Positions 1 through 4,642 of a stretch of DNA of 5,786 bases are shown here, in pieces; position 1 is the first letter of the stretch; each line of letters starts with the position of its first letter. This DNA comes from Chloroflexota bacterium (GTDB taxonomy: Bacteria > Chloroflexota > Dehalococcoidia > RBG-13-53-26), in assembly GCA_030616195.1 (NCBI GenBank), contig JAUWXW010000122.1:1-5786 (forward strand), read 5' to 3'. Position numbers and translations under genes: made by a program. Below the pieces are notes generated by a model. It was not told the origin of the DNA. It did no database searches and worked only from the letters and a program-made list of their open reading frames with translations.

Positions 1-205
1 CAGGGAGCGTCGCTCCCAGGTAGGCGGTGCCGAGCGGGCGGAGAAGATTCGCACCTATAATTTCCCCCAGAACAGGATTACCGACCATCGCATCGGAATG
101 ACCCTCCATAATCTGCCCGCCATCCTCCAGGGAGAACTGGACGAGCTTATTGACGCGCTGGCTACGCATGAGAGGGCAATGCAGTTGGAGGAAGCTGCTG
201 GGTGA
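1..205 (+). CDS. prfA: Peptide chain release factor 1, C-terminal fragment
   Basis: This is the 3' end of a release factor 1 gene. RF1 recognises UAA and UAG in the ribosomal A site and triggers peptide release. The gene runs off the left edge of the window; codons are in frame from position 2 and about 67 residues are visible, ending at TGA 203-205. The segment [19 protein letters not shown] matches the strongly conserved RF1 C-terminal block (typically RTYNFPQ-x-R-x-TDHR). RF2 differs here, usually reading R-S-Y-V with a KD-x-RT motif, so RF1 is favoured. The GGQ catalytic motif and the PxT codon-reading loop would lie upstream, outside the window. The stop codon overlaps the start of prmC, whose product methylates the GGQ glutamine of this protein, which supports both assignments. 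Identity is secure; only the 5' end is missing. Confidence 0.95.
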   Translation, partial: RERRSQVGGAERAEKIRTYNFPQNRITDHRIGMTLHNLPAILQGELDELIDALATHERAMQLEEAAG

Positions 206-1059
206 GCCTCAAAGAAGCACTTCGTAAAGCTGAGACCATAATCGCCTCCCAGAACATCCCTGATGCTCGTATTGAGGCCGAGTTGCTGTTGAGGCACTCT
301 TTGGGGACGGACAAAGTTGAGCTATACACTAGATTGGACCAGCCGCTATCTTTCTCAGAGTCTGAGAGGTTTTGGGGTTTGGTTCGGCAGCGCCTTCGAC
401 ACGAGCCCACAGCCTACATAACGAAGCAGTGTCAATTCTACGGTATCGATTTCTATGTCGATTCCCGGGCTCTTATCCCCAGACCGGAAAGTGAGTTGCT
501 GGTCGAGATCACACTGGAATTTGTCAGGCAGCGTTTGCCCGCGGGGGAGGCCTTTTCACTGGTTGATGTAGGCACCGGAAGTGGTGCCCTTGCCATTGCC
601 GTGGCCTTGCATCTTCCCCAGGCTAACATCTATGCTGTAGACGTCTCAGCACAAGCTTTAGAGGTTGCTCGCATAAACTGTGAGAAACATGGAGTCACAG
701 AGCAAGTACATCTTCTCCTGGGAGATATGCTTGAGCCTCTTCCTGAGCCGGTGACCGTTATCCTGGCTAACCTGCCCTATGTAACAGACGTGGAAATGCC
801 GCAGTTGATGCCAGAAATACGGGACTTTGAGCCTGTTGTTGCTTTGGCTGGCGGCGCCGATGGTCTGGAAAAGGTACGCCAACTGCTGCCTCAGGCCAAG
901 GAGAGGCTTCTCCCCGGCGGGTTGTTGCTGATGGAGATTGGTCAGGGGCAGGGCACAGTGGCCGCAGCTTTGGCCAGGAGTTATTTCCCTGCCGGGCAGG
1001 TAGATTCGACACCTGACCTGGGGGGGGTTGACCGGGTAGTGAGAGTATTAACCCGGTGA
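202..1059 (+). CDS. prmC: Peptide chain release factor N5-glutamine methyltransferase
   Basis: PrmC (HemK) is a cytosolic SAM-dependent methyltransferase that methylates the glutamine of the GGQ motif in release factors 1 and 2, raising termination efficiency. The product has 285 residues, the usual family length. An N-terminal helical release-factor-binding domain spans about residues 1-85. It is followed by the conserved IPRPESE block (92-98), the SAM-binding glycine-rich loop VDVGTGSGA (121-129), an acidic loop-end residue in YAVDVS (144-149), and the catalytic motif as NLPY (190-193). The usual form is NPPY, so the second position is Leu here; this is noted as a finding. The GTG start at 202 is preferred because it overlaps the prfA stop in a GTGA and has a good Shine-Dalgarno GGAGGA at 187-192, nine bases upstream. 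Translation is probably coupled to prfA. Confidence 0.95.
   Translation: MSLKEALRKAETIIASQNIPDARIEAELLLRHSLGTDKVELYTRLDQPLSFSESERFWGLVRQRLRHEPTAYITKQCQFYGIDFYVDSRALIPRPESELLVEITLEFVRQRLPAGEAFSLVDVGTGSGALAIAVALHLPQANIYAVDVSAQALEVARINCEKHGVTEQVHLLLGDMLEPLPEPVTVILANLPYVTDVEMPQLMPEIRDFEPVVALAGGADGLEKVRQLLPQAKERLLPGGLLLMEIGQGQGTVAAALARSYFPAGQVDSTPDLGGVDRVVRVLTR
1031..1057 (+). repeat. Inverted repeat across the prmC stop codon
   Basis: ACCGGGT (1031-1037) and ACCCGGT (1051-1057) are perfect 7-bp inverted arms separated by 13 bases. The right arm includes the first base of the prmC stop codon. A GC-rich hairpin at the end of the transcript could slow decay or assist termination. No run of T follows it, so it is not a standard intrinsic terminator, and chance is possible. 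Confidence 0.3.
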
Positions 1060-1120
1060 ATGCCTGTGGGAGTAACCATAATCGGTGGGTACAACTTCCT
1101 GCTCGCCATTACCAACGAAG

Positions 1121-1145
1121 GGGGCGAGGAAATGTCCTCCGCCCC
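1121..1145. repeat. GC-rich hairpin in the prmC-dehydrogenase gap
   Basis: GGGGCGAGGA (1121-1130) pairs with TCCTCCGCCCC (1135-1145) around an AATG loop, giving ten base pairs with one bulged C. It sits immediately left of the interspersed repeat and may be part of the same element or a termination structure for prfA-prmC. No T-tract follows on the plus strand. The gap 1060-1387 has no convincing gene: it contains this hairpin, the repeat at 1151-1241, and about 145 bp of plain leader before the dehydrogenase. Confidence 0.4.
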
Positions 1146-1150
1146 GCCCT

Positions 1151-1241
1151 GGGATTGCTTCGTCGCGGAGCCTGTCCTGAGCGGTGCGAGATTCTTCGCT
1201 TCGCTCAGAATGACAGCCTGCGAAGGGCTCCTCGCAATGAC
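1151..1241. repeat. Nested interspersed palindromic repeat
   Basis: The outer arms are GGGATTGCTTCGTCGC (1151-1166) and CCTCGCAATGAC (1230-1241), sharing the complementary core ATTGC/GCAAT. Between them lies a second unit of the same style, GAGATTCTTCGCTTCGCTC plus AGAATGAC (1188-1214), with core ATTCT/AGAAT. Read on the minus strand, both units start GTCATT and run through a GAGGA- or GAGCGAAGCGAAG-like centre to AATC. When translated, the minus strand gives peptides such as HSERSEES and RDEAI, which I recognise as frequent spurious proteins from dispersed repeats in environmental bacterial genomes. It carries no transposase, so it is a non-autonomous or REP-like element. The assignment as a dispersed family rests on recall; the nested structure is read directly. 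Confidence 0.75.
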
Positions 1242-1387
1242 ATCTGAACTTAGGGTTTCTTGGGGGATCCACCTCGTTGGTGGGCGTTTTGATTCCGTGT
1301 TCACGGGCTGGGGCGCAAGAAGAAAGGCTGTACGAAAGTTGAGGCTAAAGATAAACAGTCTCAGAACAAGAAAGGGGGCAACTGAAT

Positions 1388-2164
1388 ATGGGTAAGCTGG
1401 ATGGAAAGGTGGCTCTGATCACTGGAGCCGGTTCTGGAATAGGCCGAGCAACTGCCCTGCTCTTTGTCAGCGGAGGCGCCAAAGTGGTGGTTGCTGACTA
1501 TGTTCCAGAGGGAGGCGAGGAAACGGTTAAAATGATCGGTGAGGCTGGTGGTGACGCCATCTTTGTTGAGGTTGATGTTTCCAAGACGGCTGATGTGCAA
1601 AGAATGATCAAGGCAACCGTGGACACATATGGGCGAGTAGACATCCTTTACAACAATGCCGGCATCATGGGCAAGTATATCTTCACGGCAGATACGGCAG
1701 AGCAGGACTGGGATAGGATCATCAATACCAACCTTAAGGGGGTGTTTCTGGGTTCAAAATACGTTATTCCGGTAATGCTCAACCAGGGTGGCGGTGTCAT
1801 CATCAATACCGCATCTACCGCCGGCCTTATCGGGTTGCCTGGCTTGCTTGCCTACGGCGCTTCCAAGGCAGGGGTTATCCAGTTGACCAAAACCATGGCC
1901 CTAGAATATGCTGATCAAAATATTCGAGTCAATTGTATTTGCCCGGGTGGGATCCTGACGCCCATGTCGGCGCCCCCGCCTGCCGGTGACCCTGAGCCAC
2001 CTTTCAGACAACGGCAAGCTATGGGAAAGTTTGGAGAGCCGGAGGAGATCGCTAAAGCTGCCCTCTATCTGGCATGCGATGATTCTGCTTACGTCACCGG
2101 GATAGCCCTGACGGTCGATGGCGGCTGGACAACCGGCATACCAAAGGCCCGCCCCAGGAGCTAA
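1388..2164 (+). CDS. SDR-family NAD(P)-dependent oxidoreductase
   Basis: This is a classical short-chain dehydrogenase/reductase of 258 residues, a soluble Rossmann-fold enzyme that interconverts alcohols and ketones. All signature elements are visible: the cofactor loop TGAGSGIG (12-19), an acidic residue at the end of the second strand (D37 in VVVAD) favouring NAD over NADP, NNAG (89-92), catalytic N115, S143 in the INTAS strand, and the YxxxK pair Y156/K160. The PGG motif is at 186-188 and the C-terminal VDGGW at 243-247. The start ATG has a strong Shine-Dalgarno, AAAGGGGG, at 1371-1378. The substrate cannot be read from the sequence. It resembles FabG or 3-alpha/20-beta-hydroxysteroid-type enzymes, but nothing next to it belongs to fatty acid synthesis, so no gene symbol is given. 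It stands alone between two repeat-bearing gaps. Confidence 0.93.
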   Translation: MGKLDGKVALITGAGSGIGRATALLFVSGGAKVVVADYVPEGGEETVKMIGEAGGDAIFVEVDVSKTADVQRMIKATVDTYGRVDILYNNAGIMGKYIFTADTAEQDWDRIINTNLKGVFLGSKYVIPVMLNQGGGVIINTASTAGLIGLPGLLAYGASKAGVIQLTKTMALEYADQNIRVNCICPGGILTPMSAPPPAGDPEPPFRQRQAMGKFGEPEEIAKAALYLACDDSAYVTGIALTVDGGWTTGIPKARPRS

Positions 2165-2165
2165 T

Positions 2166-2296
2166 GCCTCTCAAGGCTTGCCTTTGGACAACCTCTAAAG
2201 GGTCGCGCTGAAACAGGGTAGCCTGGAGCATCCGCTCTAGGCATGGTTGGAGCAGATGCTCCAACCTACCCTGATTTTCGGACAGCCTCTCAAGGC
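2166..2296. repeat. 12-bp direct repeats flanking the palindromic element
   Basis: GCCTCTCAAGGC occurs at 2166-2177, just after the dehydrogenase stop, and again exactly at 2285-2296. The two copies bracket the 60-bp palindrome at 2214-2273. Each copy is itself a short dyad (GCCT...AGGC). They may be target-site duplications, outer parts of one larger element, or small hairpins. The exact 12-base match is read directly; its meaning is inferred. Confidence 0.5.
2214..2273. repeat. 60-bp double-hairpin palindrome between convergent genes
   Basis: The element opens with CAGGGTAG (2214-2221) and closes with its exact complement CTACCCTG (2266-2273). Inside are two hairpins. The left is CCTGGAGC-ATCC-GCTCTAGG (2222-2241), eight pairs including one G-T. 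The right has arms GGTTGGAGCA and TGCTCCAACC (2245-2266), ten perfect pairs around GA. The two halves are also inverted copies of each other, with 23 of 29 positions matching around a 2-bp centre. Some differences at the base of the stems are compensatory (CC/GG in one, GG/CC in the other), implying selection for folding. It lies between the dehydrogenase (plus) and the hydrolase (minus), where a bidirectional terminator or REP-type sequence would be expected. ATTTT follows on the plus side. Confidence 0.7.
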
Positions 2297-2375
2297 AACG
2301 CTGGATTGGGTGTAAAGGTGGAAGGCAAGATTGCTGAAGGGCCTCGGCAGGTGGCTACGCAGGGCCGCTCCTTCC

Positions 2376-3149
2376 TTAGTCCAGTTCAGCCAGGTCAAAT
2401 CTCATGCCGTCTCGGGCGGCGACGACGCGGACGCCGGTTTCACCGGACAGCCTTTTGGCTACCTCCCACGGCCTGGCACGCCACATGGTCATGCCGAAGT
2501 GATTCAGGATGGCCACCTTTGGCTGGAGATCCTTGATGATCTCGCCTGCCTCTGGAGCTGACAGGTGGTCGAAGGGGCCACCCGGCTCAAACCTGACCAC
2601 GTTTATGATCAGGAGGTCAGCTTTGTAGTGGAGGCCAAGTTCGTCGAAGTAGCGTGTATCTGCAAGATAGGAGACAGTGTATCTTTGGGTATTGAACACT
2701 ATTCCGTAGGTCTCTACGGGGTGTTGGTGTCTCACCGGGGTGCGAAAAGAGATATCGCCGATGCTGTAACTGCCACCTTCTCTTAGGACCTCGATGCGCT
2801 CAACGAAGGAACGCAGGTAGTGTAGAACGACGGGGTCCTCGTCCAGGGCATCCCTGGGGGCGAAGAGGATGCCTCTCCTGCGGAAACCACCATCGGTCAT
2901 AGCCTCGATCATAACGTTGATATCCGCTGAATGGTCAAGGTGTTTATGGGAGAGGATTATGGCTTTCAGGTTTGTTGCTTTGAGCTTGCGTTTGACAGCC
3001 TGGATCAGTGTCCCCGGCCCGGGGTCAAGCAGTATTTCGGTGCCGCCCAGGTCGAACCAGAGTCCCCCCGAGGCCAGGATCTGGTTGGCCACCACTACCC
3101 GGGCGCCAGCAGTCCCCAGAAAAGTAATAGTGTAGCTTGGTTGGGGCAA
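2376..3149 (-). CDS. MBL-fold metallo-hydrolase, RNase Z-like
   Basis: This is a 257-residue metallo-beta-lactamase-fold hydrolase, presumably with two bound metal ions. Numbered from the TTG start, the metal motif is H68-x-H70-x-D72-H73 in LSHKHLDHSAD. Further ligands are probably H141 or H143 (HQHP), D164 (LADTRY) and H217 (LNHFGM). The opening ITFLGTAGAR and LDPGPGT (41-47) place it among the RNase Z, PhnP and PqqB-like phosphodiesterase relatives, not the antibiotic-degrading enzymes. The substrate is unknown; RNA or a phosphodiester is a reasonable guess. The frame is open upstream to 3401, but that part is antisense to rtcA. The TTG at 3149 is chosen because GAGGGA lies seven bases upstream and homologous domains begin close to this strand. 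ATG at 3194 (15 residues longer) is the alternative, but it has no good ribosome-binding site. The gene is divergent from rtcA. Confidence 0.9.
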   Translation of the reverse strand: MPQPSYTITFLGTAGARVVVANQILASGGLWFDLGGTEILLDPGPGTLIQAVKRKLKATNLKAIILSHKHLDHSADINVMIEAMTDGGFRRRGILFAPRDALDEDPVVLHYLRSFVERIEVLREGGSYSIGDISFRTPVRHQHPVETYGIVFNTQRYTVSYLADTRYFDELGLHYKADLLIINVVRFEPGGPFDHLSAPEAGEIIKDLQPKVAILNHFGMTMWRARPWEVAKRLSGETGVRVVAARDGMRFDLAELD

Positions 3150-3156
3150 TGCTTCT

Positions 3157-3162
3157 TCCCTC
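3157..3162 (-). promoter_or_regulatory. Ribosome-binding site deciding the hydrolase start
   Basis: On the minus strand GAGGGA is followed by seven bases and TTG (3149). This spacing is near ideal and supports initiation at TTG over the ATG at 3194, which is preceded by the pyrimidine-rich TTCCCCGACCT. Confidence 0.55.
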
Positions 3163-3181
3163 GTTACGTCGTTACTTAGTG

Positions 3182-3212
3182 TATCATAGTACATAGGTCG
3201 GGGAATTGACAG
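3182..3212. promoter_or_regulatory. Putative divergent promoter of the hydrolase and rtcA
   Basis: The 67 bp between the hydrolase TTG and the rtcA ATG hold overlapping -10-like boxes on both strands: TATCAT (3182-3187, plus) and TATGAT (3183-3188, minus), each five of six to consensus. For the minus direction CTGTCA (3207-3212) gives a 4/6 -35 match at 18 bp spacing, and the predicted start near 3176 lies downstream of ATG 3194 but upstream of TTG 3149. No good plus-strand -35 was found. The call is tentative. Confidence 0.35.
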
Positions 3213-3216
3213 CGCC

Positions 3217-4266
3217 ATGATCCACATAGACGGAGCTACCAAATCGGGCTCTGGCACCATTCTTCGCCTGGCTGTGGCTCTGGCCACCTTGCTGGGCGAG
3301 GAATTGCACCTGTGGAATATCAGAGCCAAGCGGGACAAGCCCGGGCTCAGACCACAGCATCGGCAGGTGGTCTTGGCCTGCGCACGGCTGTGTGACGGCA
3401 AGGTGGAGAAGGCGGAGGTAGGCTCAAGGGAGATAGTCTATAGACCAGGTAAGCATCTAAAGGGAGGTTTCTACCAAATGGAAATCGGTACCGCCGGCTC
3501 CACCACCATGCTAGCCATGAGCCTGCTGCTGGTGGGGTGTTTCGCTGATAAGCCTTCCACCTTCAACATCTCCGGGGGACTGTTTCAGGATTTCGCTCCT
3601 TCTGCCTATTACATGCAACATGTGCTGCTCCCTACGTTGAGGAAGATGGGGATAAATGCCAGCTTGGCGGTTGAGCGACCCGGATACGTTCCTCAGGGCA
3701 AGGGGGTTATCGAAGTGAGGGTGGAGCCAGCAAAAGCCAGGCTCAGCCCCTTGCTCCTGCCTGAGCAAGGAAAAGTAAAAGGGATTGAAGGCATGGCTCT
3801 TTCCTCTCACCTCAGGGAGCAGAAGGTCAGCCGGAGAATGGCTGACGAGTGCCGGAAGCGACTTGGGGACAAGGGATACGATGCCAATATAGAGTTGAGC
3901 TATGATACCCAGGCCAGTCAGAAAGGGGCCGTCCTGAGTGTATGGGCTGAAACTGACACCGGATGCATTATCGGCTCTGATAGGGCAGGGAGGCCGGGCA
4001 GGGCGTCAGAGGAAATCGGTCGATACGTGGCCCGAAATCTGGCCCAGGACCTGAAGACGGGGGCAAGCGTAGATAGATACCTGGCAGACCAGTTGATCCC
4101 TTACTGCGCTCTTGCTGATGGTGTGAGCCAGTATATGATACCGGGTACAACAGAGCATGTGGAAACAAACCTCTGGCTGGTGGGCGAGATTCTGGGTGCC
4201 AAGACGGCGCTGGAGAACAACCTCATGGAGATACATGGGGTTGGCTACCGGCCAACACCTGGCTGA
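3217..4266 (+). CDS. rtcA: RNA 3'-terminal phosphate cyclase
   Basis: RtcA uses ATP to convert an RNA 3'-phosphate to a 2',3'-cyclic phosphate through a histidine-AMP intermediate; it acts in RNA repair and processing. At 349 residues it has normal length. Recognisable blocks are IDG...ILR (4-17), IRAKRDKPGLRPQH (35-48), IGTAGSTT (90-97), SGG (119-121), RPGYVPQGKGVIEV (154-167), RYLADQLIPYCALADG (287-302) and TEHVETNL (312-319). H314 aligns with the nucleotidylated histidine (His309 in E. coli). R17, R36, R39 and Q47 align with other key residues. The usual GEGGGQ loop is replaced by KSGSGT (9-14), so the conserved acidic residue is Ser; see findings. No rtcB or rtcR is visible nearby. The ATG lacks a strong ribosome-binding site (GGGG is about 13 bases away). 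Family membership is secure; activity is likely but not certain. Confidence 0.9.
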   Translation: MIHIDGATKSGSGTILRLAVALATLLGEELHLWNIRAKRDKPGLRPQHRQVVLACARLCDGKVEKAEVGSREIVYRPGKHLKGGFYQMEIGTAGSTTMLAMSLLLVGCFADKPSTFNISGGLFQDFAPSAYYMQHVLLPTLRKMGINASLAVERPGYVPQGKGVIEVRVEPAKARLSPLLLPEQGKVKGIEGMALSSHLREQKVSRRMADECRKRLGDKGYDANIELSYDTQASQKGAVLSVWAETDTGCIIGSDRAGRPGRASEEIGRYVARNLAQDLKTGASVDRYLADQLIPYCALADGVSQYMIPGTTEHVETNLWLVGEILGAKTALENNLMEIHGVGYRPTPG

Positions 4267-4290
4267 CCACCGGTTAGCTCCGGGGCCCAT

Positions 4291-4310
4291 CTTGCCAACT
4301 GTCTTGCCAA
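4291..4310 (+). repeat. Tandem CTTGCCAA direct repeats at the -35 region
   Basis: CTTGCCAA occurs at 4291-4298 and 4303-4310, start to start 12 bp apart. The second copy contains the -35 box TTGCCA of the RAM-protein promoter. This could be a tandem operator or simply a duplicated -35. A regulator is not identifiable from the sequence. Confidence 0.4.
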
Positions 4311-4332
4311 TAGCCTAAAACAGACCTATAAT
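4304..4332 (+). promoter_or_regulatory. Sigma70-type promoter of the RAM-domain gene
   Basis: TTGCCA (4304-4309) and TATAAT (4327-4332) are separated by exactly 17 bp, a near-consensus housekeeping promoter. The predicted transcription start is about 4339, only some three bases before the ATG at 4342. No Shine-Dalgarno precedes that ATG, so a leaderless mRNA is expected. Confidence 0.75.
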
Positions 4333-4341
4333 AGGTTATCT

Positions 4342-4575
4342 ATGGTAAAGGGTTACATTCTTATCCGATTTCTCCCTGGTTTTGAGTCCAGTGCTCTATC
4401 TGAGGTGCGTTCAACCCCCGGGGTTTCAGAGGTGAATTTCGTATTTGGTCATTGGGATGCCATAGCTGTTGTCGAAGCCAAAACCCTTTATGAATTATCC
4501 AGGCTGGTGATAGACCAGATTCGCGGCATACAGGGTGTCCAGGATACTGAGACACTGGTGCATATCGAGGTATAG
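4342..4575 (+). CDS. Stand-alone Lrp/AsnC ligand-binding (RAM) domain protein
   Basis: The product is a 77-residue protein consisting of just the effector-binding RAM domain of Lrp/AsnC regulators. Its expected alternating strands and helices are visible: VKGYILIRF (strand, 2-10), a first helix around 15-23, GVSEVNFVFGHWDAIAVVEA (27-46), a second helix around 48-61, and the closing GVQDTETLVHIEV (65-77). The pattern of G-x-WD and GV-x-x-T-ET is typical of the family. There is no helix-turn-helix, so it should not bind DNA by itself. Such single-domain proteins form dimers or larger rings and bind amino acids or other small molecules, and may pair with full-length Lrp proteins. The gene has its own strong promoter and an apparently leaderless start, 75 bp after rtcA. 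The ligand cannot be inferred. Confidence 0.88.
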   Translation: MVKGYILIRFLPGFESSALSEVRSTPGVSEVNFVFGHWDAIAVVEAKTLYELSRLVIDQIRGIQGVQDTETLVHIEV

Positions 4576-4603
4576 TTTTCGTAGCAAAGGTTTTCCGGTC
4601 CTC

Positions 4604-4628
4604 CTTAAGTTAGCTTCTTAAGTATAAT
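4604..4628 (+). promoter_or_regulatory. TATAAT box and CTTAAG pair before the GTPase gene
   Basis: TATAAT (4623-4628) is a perfect -10 box, predicting a start near 4635 and a leader of only about eight bases. No -35 match is seen at 16-18 bp. Instead the palindromic hexamer CTTAAG appears twice, at 4604-4609 and 4617-4622, the second abutting the -10. This is a possible operator or activator site that replaces a -35. Confidence 0.5.
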
Positions 4629-4642
4629 TTCACCACAGAGCC

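Noticed and set aside
3..17. Palindrome GGGAGCG-T-CGCTCCC at the window start
   Set aside because: It lies within prfA codons for RERRS; it can be explained by the arginine-rich coding sequence and there is no independent support for a site.
1060..1395. Open frames over the prmC-dehydrogenase gap, including minus-strand frames at 981-1304 and 1048-1272
   Set aside because: They read through the interspersed repeat and give the known artefact peptides; no domain is recognisable and no good ribosome-binding site fits.
2243..2561. Plus-strand frames of 97 and 76 residues
   Set aside because: One begins inside the palindrome, and both run mostly antisense to the hydrolase; the translations are low-complexity and look like shadows.
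3206..3211. Perfect TTGACA just before rtcA
   Set aside because: It is only five bases before the ATG, and no -10 box follows at a useful distance inside rtcA.
3150..3401. N-terminal extension of the hydrolase frame up to 3401
   Set aside because: It would overlap the start of rtcA in antisense, is rich in Arg, Cys and Ser without domain character, and lies upstream of the natural fold start.
4241..4256. GTTGGC...GCCAAC hairpin at the end of rtcA considered as a terminator
   Set aside because: Only six pairs, within coding sequence, and not followed by a T-tract.
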